The notes beneath the pieces were generated by a model, which ran no database searches, had not been told where the DNA came from, and saw nothing but the letters and a program-made list of their open reading frames with translations. Positions 38,098 to 47,920 of a stretch of DNA of 64,000 nucleotides are shown piece after piece. A program made the translations under genes and the position numbers. Within the stretch, counting starts at the first letter, position 1. Each line of letters begins with the position of its first letter. The stretch is from Saprospiraceae bacterium (GTDB lineage: Bacteria > Bacteroidota > Bacteroidia > Chitinophagales > Saprospiraceae): the NCBI GenBank assembly GCA_016714085.1, contig JADJNW010000019.1, forward strand, positions 1 to 64,000, given 5' to 3'.

Positions 38098-38904
38098 TCA
38101 GGCAAGCCCAGTCCCCTTTTCGATTTTTTCGTCGAGCGTAAAGCGAAAGTCTTCCATAAAAGTGAGCAGAATCGGAACGTCTTGTTTTAAAATGCCGGAC
38201 ACCAATAATATACCATTTACCCGCAATTTATCGTGCAGCGCTGCCAAGGAATCCAGAATCACATTGCGATTGATATTCGCCAGAATGATATCATAACCAG
38301 TATCTAATACATTATCAATTGTCCCATGTATTGCCTGTACATTATCTACATTATTCACTTGCGTATTTTCGAGGGTATTTTGGTATGCTTCCACTTCAAT
38401 ATCCACGGCATCTACAATAGAAGCGCCCATTTTGGACGCCAAAATCGCCAGGATGCCTGTGCCACAGCCGTAATCAAGGACTTTCGCGCCTGAAAAAGGT
38501 TGCATCCGCATCATTTGGATCATCATATGAGTCGTTTCGTGATGCCCCGTGCCAAAGGCCATTTTAGGATTGATGATCAATTCGTATTTGAATCCTGGTT
38601 TTGGAGGATGAAAATCTGCGCGGACGTAACAAAAATTTTCCACTTCAACGGGCTTGAAATTCGCTTCCCATTCAGCATTCCAATTGCGAGGGGCAATTTC
38701 TTCTTTGTCCCAAGAGAAGTCAAATCGATTTTGTAAAGCTTCTAATTCGGATTCGATTTTTGATATATCTTCTGATACCGGCAGATAAGCATCCAATCCT
38801 TCCTCCGTTTCTTCAAAAGCTTCAAAAGGCAATTCATTCAAGAAAGCCAATAGCAAATCGCTCTTGCGCGGATCAATAATAATACGATAACAGAGATAAT
38901 TCAT
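38098..38904 (-). CDS. prmA: ribosomal protein L11 methyltransferase
   Basis: SAM-dependent enzyme that trimethylates ribosomal protein L11. The start is taken at MNYLCYRIIID (38904). The N-terminal substrate-recognition domain (1-~95) is followed by NPKMAFGTGHHETT, the SAM-binding VLDYGCGTGILAI, and the catalytic-site DIILANINRN, all diagnostic of PrmA. Length of about 268 residues is slightly short but usual for Bacteroidota. It follows the DinB-like gene after 17 bp and is probably cotranscribed. Confidence 0.93.
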   Translation of the reverse strand: MNYLCYRIIIDPRKSDLLLAFLNELPFEAFEETEEGLDAYLPVSEDISKIESELEALQNRFDFSWDKEEIAPRNWNAEWEANFKPVEVENFCYVRADFHPPKPGFKYELIINPKMAFGTGHHETTHMMIQMMRMQPFSGAKVLDYGCGTGILAILASKMGASIVDAVDIEVEAYQNTLENTQVNNVDNVQAIHGTIDNVLDTGYDIILANINRNVILDSLAALHDKLRVNGILLVSGILKQDVPILLTFMEDFRFTLDEKIEKGTGLA

Positions 38905-38921
38905 TAGTCTGTTTTGAGAGA

Positions 38922-39452
38922 TCAATAACCATTTTCGCCGGATGCGTGTGCACCGTAGCGATGCTTGATGGTGGAGGGCGCTACACCAACATTGCTATCT
39001 ATGTTAAAAGGGACACCTGCGGCATCAATGCCAATTTTTATCATTGCAAGGTGATGCACCGCGTGATCGTGCGCAAACATTAGCTCTCGTCCGATAGAGG
39101 ACTGAAGCAAAGGCCTTTGCTCATAGCTTTGATTAGAAAAATCGCCATAAACCTGCATCATATCTGCTTCCAACAATTGCATTATAGAATCGCTTACACG
39201 CTGGAAAGTTGCCTTTGCATACTGTGCATCCGATTCGATGGCAGGGTCACGGTCGCGGTTGGCGTAATCAATTACGCCAGATTTTGTACCTTTTAGTAAA
39301 CAGAGATAAAAATCGAGAATATGTCTGAAATGTTGTCCCAATGTCGAACCTTTAAAAATGTCTAAAGGCTTTGCATAAGTTTGATTATCAATGACTTCGA
39401 GTAATTTTGTAATTTGCTCTATAATCTGTCTGTTTCCTTCAATGCAATTCAT
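38922..39452 (-). CDS. DinB-like four-helix protein
   Basis: 176 residues, helical. The metal-binding pattern of the DinB/YfiT superfamily is visible: a His in TLGQHFRHILDFY and the later HDHAVHHLAMIKIG pair. Members are often thiol-dependent transferases (bacillithiol or mycothiol linked) or have unknown function. The gene lies between folD and prmA on the same strand, suggesting a small operon of housekeeping genes. Exact function unknown. Confidence 0.7.
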   Translation of the reverse strand: MNCIEGNRQIIEQITKLLEVIDNQTYAKPLDIFKGSTLGQHFRHILDFYLCLLKGTKSGVIDYANRDRDPAIESDAQYAKATFQRVSDSIMQLLEADMMQVYGDFSNQSYEQRPLLQSSIGRELMFAHDHAVHHLAMIKIGIDAAGVPFNIDSNVGVAPSTIKHRYGAHASGENGY

Positions 39453-39520
39453 GTTGATAATTTAAATGGATAAATTGCTGATTTTTTTAAAAAGACTTTG
39501 TAAAAAATTTAAAAATAAGG

Positions 39521-40404
39521 TTATTCGTAAATCTCTTTTTTGCTGGCTTTCAGGGTATTAACTAATAAAGAAGCTACTGTCATACGTCCAACGCCACCTG
39601 GGACTGGCGTAATATAACTTGCTTTTGGGAGCAACATTTTTATAATCCACATCTCCGCACAAGTGAAAACCTTTAGGATTAGATGCATCTTCTACACGAT
39701 TCATGCCTACATCCACAACAACTACTCCTTCCTTGACCATATCTGCGGTAATCAAATCGGCACGACCAATGGCTACAATCAAAATATCCGCCCGGCGGGT
39801 GTGTTCAGCAAGATTTTGGGTGCGGCTATGACAAATCGTCACCGTGGCATCTCCAGGATACGCTTTGCGCGAAAGCAAAATACTAATCGGTGTCCCAACA
39901 ATATTGCTGCGGCCTACCACCACCACCTCTTTGCCCGCTGTTGGAATGTCGTAACGGCGGAGCATTTCGACAATACCAAAAAGGCGTAGCCGGCAAGTAA
40001 GCAGGTAATCCTTGCGCCATGCGACCGAAATTCACCGGATGAAACCCATCTACATCTTTACGTGGATCAATGGCTAAAGTGATTTTCTCTTCGTTGATAT
40101 GTTTTGGCAAAGGTAATTGCACGATAAAACCATCGATATCCTCATGTTCATTGAGTTCGTGAACAATTTCCAATAGTTCTGCCTCAGAAATGGAAGCTTC
40201 TTTTTTAATCAAAGTAGAACTAAATCCAATTTCTTCGCAAGATTTGACTTTGTTGCGTACATACACTTGGCTGGCAGGGTCTTCTCCAACCAGCACTGCT
40301 GCGAGGTGTGGAATTTTCCCTCCGGCCGATCTAATTAGATCTACTTCCTTAGCCAATTCTACTTTTATATCTTTTGCGAGCTTTATGCCATCAAGAATGA
40401 TCAT
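39521..40404 (-). CDS. folD: methylenetetrahydrofolate dehydrogenase/cyclohydrolase, two frameshifts
   Basis: Interconverts methylene-, methenyl- and formyl-tetrahydrofolate. The start at 40404 opens MIILDGIKLAKDIK, then PASQVYVRNKVKSCEEIG with the catalytic Tyr and Lys, and PLPKHINEEKI. The frame breaks near 39985 in a T5 run. The next frame reads VEMLRRYDIPTAGKEVVVVG, the NADP-binding part, with GRSNIVGTP and DVGMNR. A second break near 39625 (AAAA) is resolved by ASYITPVPGGVGRMTVASLL with the stop at 39521. Both are single-base insertions in homopolymers, opposite in sign to those in nrdB. The repaired protein is about 294 residues, normal for FolD. Confidence 0.92.
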
Positions 40405-40592
40405 TCGGTATTTCTTTTATTCAAAGCGCAAATTTAAAAATAATGACAGCATTCAAACTGTCTCAGGCAAAACAATTATCAAAAGACCTTACTTGAAAAG
40501 TAATTGATCTGCTATTTAAAATTAAATCTAAAATGCTATTTTTCCATTGCTTAGCACAATCAGGCTGCAACAATTGTTAAAATTTCAATATT

Positions 40593-40883
40593 ATGCCAAA
40601 AAGATATAACAACTTTCATTTGTTTTTTCCTACATTTGCCATAGCTCAACACTTCATAATCGAAATTATCTCTGACGACCTCCAACAAGACATACGCCAA
40701 AAGGGTGATATTGGCGATACCCTGTTAATCCCAGTACTATCAAAGCAACTACAATATTCACGAACCTCGCTTGGAAAATTAAAACATCCTGCTGCCGGAA
40801 ATGCACTGCCGTTTCGCCTGAGTATGGTCAATTCCTACACCTCGTACTTCGGCAAATTGCTTTCGGCTATCAAAAAAAATTAA
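40593..40883 (+). CDS. doubtful small ORF upstream of the SprB-like gene
   Basis: A 96-codon frame with an even mix of residues, for example DLQQDIRQKGDIGDTLLIP and FRLSMVNSYTSYFGKLL. It has no recognised family, and a TACATTTG box inside it (40631-40638) matches the Bacteroidota minus-7 consensus, which would place the whole stretch in the leader of the next gene. The rest of 40405-40912 shows nothing else I can support. It may be a real short gene, but evidence is thin. Confidence 0.25.
   Translation: MPKRYNNFHLFFPTFAIAQHFIIEIISDDLQQDIRQKGDIGDTLLIPVLSKQLQYSRTSLGKLKHPAAGNALPFRLSMVNSYTSYFGKLLSAIKKN
40631..40638 (+). promoter_or_regulatory. possible minus-7 box for the SprB-like gene
   Basis: TACATTTG matches TAnnTTTG exactly and would start a transcript about 270 bases before the ATG at 40913. 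No TTTG is found at the right distance upstream, so this is weak and depends on the overlapping small ORF not being real. Confidence 0.25.
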
Positions 40884-40912
40884 TTAATTGAACCTTTAGT
40901 AAAAGGAGCACC

Positions 40913-43900
40913 ATGGCGATTACTCTACGTACCAAAGCGCTGCTTATGGCGGCAGGTTTACTTACATCATTGGCTTTATCCGCACAAAATCACCCTATTA
41001 CACAAGGGATGATTAGAACTTGTGGCGGTTTTTTTCTGGATAGTGGTGGCAATGACCAAGGCTATAATCCTGATGAAAATTATACCGCTACTATTTGTTC
41101 GGATGGTTCTACGGGCACGCACGTGCAACTCACTTTTTCGAGAGTGGAAGTCATTCCCGGCGATTCGCTTTGTTTTTATGATGGGAATAGCGCCGCGGCA
41201 CCTCCCTTATCCTGTATTGCTGATTTCAGTTACGAAGGTCCTTTTATTATTCAAGCTACAGCAGCCAACCCTTCAGGATGTATTACGGTTGTTTTTAAAT
41301 CGAATGCTACAGATCAAGGAAGCGGCTGGAGTGCTGACATTAATTGCATTCAATCTTGCCAGACCATTTTATCGGAAATAGTTTCTGCCACGCCAGCTAT
41401 CGAGCCTGCGGACACTGGTTGGATTGACCTTTGCCCGAGCGATCGTGTAACCTTGTCGGCAAGAGGAATTTATCCTCAAAACGGAATTACCTATACCCAT
41501 TCTGATTTAACTTCCGAATTTATGTGGGAATTTGGGGATGGTAGCACAGCGGTTGGGCCAAATGTTTCCCATGAATATCGGGAATCGGGAGGCTATATCA
41601 TTCAACTCATTATTACCGACGCACAAGGCTGTCGCAGCACCAATTTTATCAATCAGCGCGTCAGGGTTGCGCCCAAGCCAACTTTCGCAGTAGGTGATAG
41701 CATTCCCTTGGAAATTTGCTCTGGCGATACAATTGCCTTGAATTCTATAATTAATGAAATCAATCGCAATTATTCTTTATCGGTCATTTCTAATGAAGCC
41801 ACTTTCCAGGCAGGAGCAATTCGTTCTGACTCCTTAGCATTGCCCGATGGTACTGGTAATTCTCATGAAACCAGTGTGAAATTGCAAAATTTCTCTCCGG
41901 GGCAAGTGCTAGAAAACGCGGGTGATCTGGAAAGTATTTGTGTGAATATGGAGCATACCTGGCTACGTGATTTGGAAATCCGATTATTTTGCCCCAATGG
42001 TCAATCTATTATCTTGCACAATTTTGGTGGGCGCTCCGGTTCGGAGGTGTATCTGGGAGAGCCGGTAGATTTCGATGGTACTAACCCAACTCCTGGGCGA
42101 GGCTACGATTATTGTTGGACAAACGACGCTGCGAATACTTGGCTGGAATATGCCAACGCGAATTCTCCAAGAATTTTACCGTCTGGCGATTATAGCCCTT
42201 ACGAATCTTTTCAGAATTTGATAGGCTGCCCTTTGAATGGCGAGTGGACAATAGAAGTGCTTGATTCCTGGGCAATTGACAATGGCTTTATTTTCTCATG
42301 GGGTATTAATTTTAATCCAAACTTATTCCCGGAACTAGAAAAATTCAAACCAAATATTGTCAGTGATACCTGGGAAAACAATCCTACTATTTTTGATTTT
42401 TCATCATCTGATATTAACGCCAGTCCGTTGAATGCCGGTAGCGCCAATTATGTCTTTCAGGTGACCGATGATTTTGGTTGCGTTTTTGACACTTCCTTAA
42501 ATATCAAAGTATTGCCGCCAACGCATCCGAATTGCCGCAATTGCAGCGAGAGCCTTCGCCCGGCGCAGGATACCATTATTTGCGAGGGTGAAACCGTAGC
42601 TTTCAATGTTGGTGCGGGACCTACTTCAGAGACTACAACCGTTACTTTTGAAAGCTTTCCACAATACAGTTTTGGGAATTCCAATCACCCGCCAAGCAAT
42701 CCTTATAATGCGAATATTAATGTGAATAGCATTTTTCCGGCTACGATTACCAATGTCAATCAGCAAATCTTATCGGTTTGTATGGATATTGAAACCGATT
42801 TTCTATCAGATTTAAGGATATTTCTGATTTCACCCTCAGGGCAAAGTCTGGAATTGACTACTGGCAACGGCGGAAGCACAGATTTCTATACGAATACTTG
42901 CTTTTCGCCCACCGCCACTACGCCAATCACTACTGGCACATCTCCTTTTACGGGAACTTACCGACCGGAAGGCAATTGGAATGTATTAAATGGCGCCACC
43001 GTAAACGGCAATTGGAGTTTGCGGATTACAGATGCCCTGGGTACTACCGAAATGGGGATTTTAAAATCCTGGTCGATTACTTTTCAATCAACCAATACAA
43101 CTCAATACACCTGGACGCCGGGAACAGGCCTATCCTGCACTAACTGCCCCAACCCGGTGGCTACGCCAAGCGCTACAACAAATTACGTCGTTCGGGTCAA
43201 TGATAATTATAATTGCGGAGCAAGCGACACCGTAACCGTAAATGTCGTTCGAGATGCGCCTGCGCCTGTCGTTTCTTGTGGATTAAGTCCTGACAGTACT
43301 GCATTGGTGTTTGATTGGTCGGCGATACCCGGCGCTTCCAATTATGAAGTGAACGTCATCAAAAATGGTACAGCCTCGGGCTGGCAAGGGCCGGTGAACG
43401 GCTTGCAATATTCGCTCGATGATTTGATCAATAATGATACGGTTTCATTGGAAGTGCGCCTTTATACTGGCGGTCAACCCATTAATTGCAATGTAGAAAT
43501 CGGCACGGCAACTTGCGCTTACCTGGTTTGTGAATTGGATATTGATTCGCTCGGCTCTACGCCGGTGGATTGTTTTGGCAATAATACAGGTACTGCCTTT
43601 ATTGCTGTTTCCGGCGGTATGGGCGGCAATTACCGATACCTTTGGAACGATACACTTCGACAAATCGAACAAACCGCTATATTTTTAGAGGCTGGCACTT
43701 ATCGTGTCGTCGTTCGAGATGAAATCAACTGCATCGCTTCCGCAGATATTACCGTTGAACAGCCGGATTCTATCTCAATCACTACCCAAGTGACCGATGC
43801 ACTATGTGTTGACGATGCCAATGGGAGCATTGCAAGCACCGTAAACGGAGGTGTTGGCACCTACACTTACAGTTGGAGCAACGGCCAAACCAATGCAAAC

Positions 43901-45706
43901 GCCAGCAACTTAACGGCTGGTGATTATACATTAAGCGTGACCGATGCCAACGGCTGTATGGCTCAAGCCCGAGCCAGTGTAGATGAACCCGATAATCCTG
44001 TGACTATAACCGTAGAACAAACTTTCAAGGGCTGTAGTGGGGAGCGCAATAACGAAGCAACGATCACCCCTGCCGGAGGAACGGGTGCTGGTTATACTTT
44101 CAATTGGAGCAATGGCCAAACCACTGCGATTGGAGTTGATTTGGATTCCATCAATTATGCGGTCACTGTTAGCGATGCCAATGGTTGTCAGGCAGTAGAA
44201 AGTATCAAATTGCAAGACTGGGCACCAATTGTTCCCAATATCATTATGAGTGCGCCCCTTTGCAATGGTGATACCAATGGCGCTTTGGGTGTAAACATCG
44301 TCACAGGTGGGGCCGGCCAAAGCGAGACCGATTATACCTTTCAATGGAGCACCGGCCAAACCGGAAACGCCATTAGAGATTTGGCTGGAGGCATCACTTA
44401 TACCGTCACCGTCACCGATATTCAAGGTTGCATTGGCCTTGCTTCGCGCTTGCTGGAGCAACCACCACAAGTTTCTTTTGAAATCAAAGTAACCGAGCCG
44501 CTCTGCTTTGGCTCCGATAATGGTTCAGCCACTGTCACCAACCTGGTTGGACAAGGCACAACTTTCTCGTATCGCTGGGATCAAAATGCCAAGAATCAAA
44601 CGACCCAAACCGCCACTAATCTGATCGCTGGCAGCTACACGGTCACGGTGACCGATGCTAAAAATTGCAGAAGCACAGGTACAATCGCTATTACACAACC
44701 TTCCAGAATCGAAAGTCTCTTCGATGTAGTGAATAATAAGTGTTTTGGCGAAGACAAAGGCGTCATCACCTCCAATATCAAAGGCGGAACGCCCGGCTAC
44801 ACCTTTGCCTGGTCAAATAATGAAACCAATTCCAAGCTGAGCGATTTGGTCGCTGGTACTTACACCTTGACTGTGACCGATGCCAATAATTGCATTCATA
44901 CTACAAGCGTTGCCGTGGACGAACCCGATCAACTGAGCGCTGAATTCAAGATAACCGACGCCACTTGCAATGGCGACCGCGACGGCCGCGTGAGCGTGAC
45001 CCCCATTGGCGGCACAGGGCCTTATCAATACAGCCTGGACAACAAGAATTTCAGCACAACCAGCACATTTATTGCTTTAAAAGCAAACGATTATAAAATC
45101 TACGTCAAAGACGCCAATGGCTGTACCTATTTGGATAGAGCTATTGTAGGCGAACCCGCCAAATTCATCGTCGATGCGGGCGATAACTCTTACACCATTC
45201 GCCTCGGCGACAGCCTTCAACTGACCGCCACTTCCCTCAACGGGCAAGGCTTTATTTCTTACGCCTGGTCTGCGCCTTTCGGCAATTCTTTAAGCTGTAG
45301 CGAATGCGAAACCGTTACCGCTGCTCCGCAAGACATGATTATTTATGAATTGTACGGAATAGACGAAAAAGGCTGCGAAGCAACCGATAGAGTAACCATC
45401 GTCGTACAAAAAATCCGCGAAGTGGCTGTACCCACCGGCTTTACGCCAAATGCCGACGGCAGCAATGATCTTCTCTTAGTCCACGGCTTGGACGGCACGC
45501 GCATCAAAATGTTCCGAGTCTATGATCGCTGGGGCGAATTGCTCTATGACTTCGGCGGCTTTATGGTCAACGATAAAAACAGTGGCTGGGACGGCAATTT
45601 CCGAGGAAAGCCTATGAACAGCGGCGTCTATATCTGGTATCTCGAAGTAGAATATATCGACGGTATGACCGAAGCTTTAAAAGGACAAACCACTCTGATT
45701 CGTTAG
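40913..45706 (+). CDS. SprB-like T9SS surface adhesin: CUB, PKD, P-domains and SprB repeats
   Basis: A 1,597-residue exported protein. Signal peptide 1-25 (LLTSLALSAQ). A CUB-like domain covers about 36-146 (CGGFFLDSGGNDQGYNPDEN, VIPGDSLCFYDG). A PKD domain is near 200-250 (FMWEFGDGSTAVG). Two proprotein-convertase-type P-domains lie at about 285-465 and 560-720 (LESICVNMEHTWLRDLEIRL, NGEWTIEVLDSW; LSVCMDIETDFLSDLRIFL). Seven SprB repeats span about 880-1420 (each C..G..G....GG...Y.Y.WS.G......L..G.Y...V.D..GC). A type B C-terminal sorting domain covers 1505-1597 (VPTGFTPNADGSNDLLLVHG). Such proteins are carried to the surface by the type IX system and aid gliding or adhesion. The PorP/SprF gene that follows is the usual dedicated partner. 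Confidence 0.93.
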   Translation: MAITLRTKALLMAAGLLTSLALSAQNHPITQGMIRTCGGFFLDSGGNDQGYNPDENYTATICSDGSTGTHVQLTFSRVEVIPGDSLCFYDGNSAAAPPLSCIADFSYEGPFIIQATAANPSGCITVVFKSNATDQGSGWSADINCIQSCQTILSEIVSATPAIEPADTGWIDLCPSDRVTLSARGIYPQNGITYTHSDLTSEFMWEFGDGSTAVGPNVSHEYRESGGYIIQLIITDAQGCRSTNFINQRVRVAPKPTFAVGDSIPLEICSGDTIALNSIINEINRNYSLSVISNEATFQAGAIRSDSLALPDGTGNSHETSVKLQNFSPGQVLENAGDLESICVNMEHTWLRDLEIRLFCPNGQSIILHNFGGRSGSEVYLGEPVDFDGTNPTPGRGYDYCWTNDAANTWLEYANANSPRILPSGDYSPYESFQNLIGCPLNGEWTIEVLDSWAIDNGFIFSWGINFNPNLFPELEKFKPNIVSDTWENNPTIFDFSSSDINASPLNAGSANYVFQVTDDFGCVFDTSLNIKVLPPTHPNCRNCSESLRPAQDTIICEGETVAFNVGAGPTSETTTVTFESFPQYSFGNSNHPPSNPYNANINVNSIFPATITNVNQQILSVCMDIETDFLSDLRIFLISPSGQSLELTTGNGGSTDFYTNTCFSPTATTPITTGTSPFTGTYRPEGNWNVLNGATVNGNWSLRITDALGTTEMGILKSWSITFQSTNTTQYTWTPGTGLSCTNCPNPVATPSATTNYVVRVNDNYNCGASDTVTVNVVRDAPAPVVSCGLSPDSTALVFDWSAIPGASNYEVNVIKNGTASGWQGPVNGLQYSLDDLINNDTVSLEVRLYTGGQPINCNVEIGTATCAYLVCELDIDSLGSTPVDCFGNNTGTAFIAVSGGMGGNYRYLWNDTLRQIEQTAIFLEAGTYRVVVRDEINCIASADITVEQPDSISITTQVTDALCVDDANGSIASTVNGGVGTYTYSWSNGQTNANASNLTAGDYTLSVTDANGCMAQARASVDEPDNPVTITVEQTFKGCSGERNNEATITPAGGTGAGYTFNWSNGQTTAIGVDLDSINYAVTVSDANGCQAVESIKLQDWAPIVPNIIMSAPLCNGDTNGALGVNIVTGGAGQSETDYTFQWSTGQTGNAIRDLAGGITYTVTVTDIQGCIGLASRLLEQPPQVSFEIKVTEPLCFGSDNGSATVTNLVGQGTTFSYRWDQNAKNQTTQTATNLIAGSYTVTVTDAKNCRSTGTIAITQPSRIESLFDVVNNKCFGEDKGVITSNIKGGTPGYTFAWSNNETNSKLSDLVAGTYTLTVTDANNCIHTTSVAVDEPDQLSAEFKITDATCNGDRDGRVSVTPIGGTGPYQYSLDNKNFSTTSTFIALKANDYKIYVKDANGCTYLDRAIVGEPAKFIVDAGDNSYTIRLGDSLQLTATSLNGQGFISYAWSAPFGNSLSCSECETVTAAPQDMIIYELYGIDEKGCEATDRVTIVVQKIREVAVPTGFTPNADGSNDLLLVHGLDGTRIKMFRVYDRWGELLYDFGGFMVNDKNSGWDGNFRGKPMNSGVYIWYLEVEYIDGMTEALKGQTTLIR

Positions 45707-45778
45707 TTTTAGTATGTCTCAAAAACCAATTTCACCTGGGCGGGGCCTTCGGGCTTCGCCCCATTTAAAAAAAGAATC

Positions 45779-46834
45779 ATGAAAAATACCTATACACTTA
45801 TTCTCATCTTCTTTTTCGTTGCAATTGCGCAATTGGCACAAGCACAAGACCCGCGCTTCTCGCAGTTCTACGCTTCTCCTTTGAATCTAAATCCCGCTAT
45901 GACAGGCGTGTACGAAGGCCAATTCAGAGTAGTTGCCAATTACAGAGAACTATACAATAGCATTTTGGGCAGTGAGCCTTTCCGCACGATCTCTGCCAGC
46001 TTCGATATGCGGCATCAGGTCAATCGCGGCAATTACGTTGGCTTTGGTGTCAATCTGATGCGCGATGCAGCAGGTCTTTCCAATTTCAATCGCCAAACCG
46101 CAGCCGTGAGCGCTTCCGTTATGAAACAACTCAACGGCGGCCGCTACCGCGCCAATGACCAATTTCTCATCGCCGGCGCGCAATTAGGTGTCGGACAACA
46201 CGGTTTGAACTGGAGCAAGCTCTGGTTTACCAATCAATACGATCAGGAAAACGGCGCGATCAATTTTGATAATCCGAGCGGGGAAGGTTTTCTCAATAAC
46301 AGCTCCGATATGTACATCGACTTCAACGCTGGCGTCCTCTGGTACGCCCTTTTCGACGAACGCCAGAGCATTTACGTCGGCGGCGCTTTGCATCATCTCA
46401 ATTCGCCGAATATTTCTTTCCTCGACCAGGAAGATGAGCTTCCCTCCCGTTGGGTGGCGCATATGGGTGGCGAATTGCCTTTCGGCAAAGAACTGAGCAT
46501 TCTTCCTGCCATCGCGGTGATGGGTCAAAACCAATCGCTAAGCACCACAATGGGAGCAAACTTCCGCTTCACCAACCGCGAATGGCGCGAACTGGCGCTA
46601 CGTGCAGGCGCTTGGGCACACGTTGTGAACCAACTCGAAAGCGGCTTTGCTTTAGACGCGATCACTGCCACCGCTATTTTGGAACTCGAAGCCTGGAATC
46701 TTAGCTTTAGCTATGATATTACCACTTCTACTTTGACCGCTGCTAATAATGGTCGCGGCGCATTTGAAGTATCGCTGATTTACATGCACCCGGCGAAAGC
46801 CAGACGAAGCGATGTGAACTGCCCGAATTTCTAA
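45779..46834 (+). CDS. PorP/SprF family type IX secretion outer-membrane protein
   Basis: 351 residues. Signal peptide MKNTYTLILIFFFVAIAQLAQAQ, followed at once by the family hallmark DPRFSQFYASPLNLNPAMTGVYEG. The remainder is a beta-barrel (YVGFGVNLMRDAAGLSNFNR, FLIAGAQLGVGQ, LSFSYDITTSTL). Members pair with one type B cargo protein and are needed to hold or export it, as SprF does for SprB. It is 72 bp after the adhesin gene on the same strand, so one operon is likely. The type B domain of the adhesin and this protein probably act together. Confidence 0.95.
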   Translation: MKNTYTLILIFFFVAIAQLAQAQDPRFSQFYASPLNLNPAMTGVYEGQFRVVANYRELYNSILGSEPFRTISASFDMRHQVNRGNYVGFGVNLMRDAAGLSNFNRQTAAVSASVMKQLNGGRYRANDQFLIAGAQLGVGQHGLNWSKLWFTNQYDQENGAINFDNPSGEGFLNNSSDMYIDFNAGVLWYALFDERQSIYVGGALHHLNSPNISFLDQEDELPSRWVAHMGGELPFGKELSILPAIAVMGQNQSLSTTMGANFRFTNREWRELALRAGAWAHVVNQLESGFALDAITATAILELEAWNLSFSYDITTSTLTAANNGRGAFEVSLIYMHPAKARRSDVNCPNF

Positions 46835-46874
46835 AATGCCCCGTTAGGTCACGAAGGACTCCTTTGGAGGGCAG

Positions 46875-46995
46875 AATATCGGTAGAAATGAGGCCACCCT
46901 CCAATTGGCGTGCCGTTAGGTACGCAACCGTTTGGATATATGGCGTACCTAACGGCACGCTAAATCAGGAGGGGTAACAATTTTCTACCGATATT
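46875..46995. repeat. 121-bp nested palindromic element
   Basis: An inner perfect 18-bp inverted repeat, GCGTGCCGTTAGGTACGC (46908-46925) and GCGTACCTAACGGCACGC (46943-46960), surrounds a 17-base loop. An outer perfect 14-bp repeat, AATATCGGTAGAAA (46875-46888) and TTTCTACCGATATT (46982-46995), encloses it at about the same distance on both sides. Both arms fold into one long hairpin. It is the kind of structure seen in MITE or REP/BIME elements. It could also act as a bidirectional terminator between the PorP/SprF gene and the convergent gene at 47046. Confidence 0.8.
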
Positions 46996-47045
46996 TCGTC
47001 CTGCTGTTACGATTCGTATAAAAATTCGGGAGGACTCTTATTATA

Positions 47046-47822
47046 TTATAAATTTTTCCCCTCACCTGCATCCCTGCTCCATGTTCTGGTATTCACCTCA
47101 AACCCCCAATCGCCCAATTCCTGCTCCCTGCCCCTGCAATAACCCAATAGCAAATCGCGGACGGATTTTACGATATACTTCACGGTGTTTGGCGTTTTGG
47201 ATGTCTGTCCGCGCTCGATACCAAGCGCCAAATTGCGGGTTTGGGTAGCATTTTCCTTGTCGCGGATTGCCTTTGCGGCGTCTTCCTGTCTCTTTTCGGC
47301 GTCTTCCAGTTTCGTTCGCAGCATTTCCATATCCAAATGATGGAGCAAACTATTCGCACCATCCTGGTCATGCTTTTGCAATATATTTTTCGCCAATTGA
47401 ATCAAAAGATGAGGGCCGGTGGGAATAAGGATTCTGACTCCTTTTTTGGGTGTGGAGACTTCATAACCCCAGTTGCCGAGCATCCGTTCGCTGCCGCGGT
47501 AATGCCCCAGCAAAATATCCCTGACCGCAGTGACAAAATAGCGCACCGTACCTTCCAGATAGGCGCTTTGATTGCGATGCAGCCCAAGCAATAAGTTTCG
47601 CTCCTCGATAAGCTTTTCTTTTAGTCGATCCAAATCCTTGCATCGGGTGTTTTCGGCGCGGGCGATGTCCAGTTTGATTTGAAATAAGGCCATAAGCGCT
47701 GGTGGCAGGATGCTATTGGCGCCATCTTGTTGATGCTTTTTCCAAACATTAGTAGCTAAAGCCAATAAAAGATCGGGATTGTCAGGTACAATGACCGAGA
47801 AGGTTCGTGTTTTCATGTGCAA
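47046..47822 (-). CDS. unknown protein made of two tandem copies of one domain
   Basis: 258 residues with an internal duplication of about 118 residues. Copy 1: FSVIVPDNPDLLLALATNVW, KHQQDGANSILPPALMALFQ, TVRYFVTAVRDILLGHYRGS, LGNWGYEVS. Copy 2: VRILIPTGPHLLIQLAKNIL, KHDQDGANSLLHHLDMEMLR, TVKYIVKSVRDLLLGYCRGR, LGDWGFEVN. The repeated K H x Q D G A N S and Y x V x x V R D x L L G x x R G x E x x L G x W G x E V motifs define the unit. It is soluble and helical, with no signal peptide. I do not recognise a family. Its 5' side faces the 21-bp-phased array at 47921. Confidence 0.7.
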   Translation of the reverse strand: MHMKTRTFSVIVPDNPDLLLALATNVWKKHQQDGANSILPPALMALFQIKLDIARAENTRCKDLDRLKEKLIEERNLLLGLHRNQSAYLEGTVRYFVTAVRDILLGHYRGSERMLGNWGYEVSTPKKGVRILIPTGPHLLIQLAKNILQKHDQDGANSLLHHLDMEMLRTKLEDAEKRQEDAAKAIRDKENATQTRNLALGIERGQTSKTPNTVKYIVKSVRDLLLGYCRGREQELGDWGFEVNTRTWSRDAGEGKNL

Positions 47823-47920
47823 TTTGCTTTTGTACGAAGAATTGGAATAAGAAGGACTAAAAATAGCAAGTTTTTTATATAATTCGCATAAAATTACTCC
47901 TTTTTTGACTAAAATCTATG

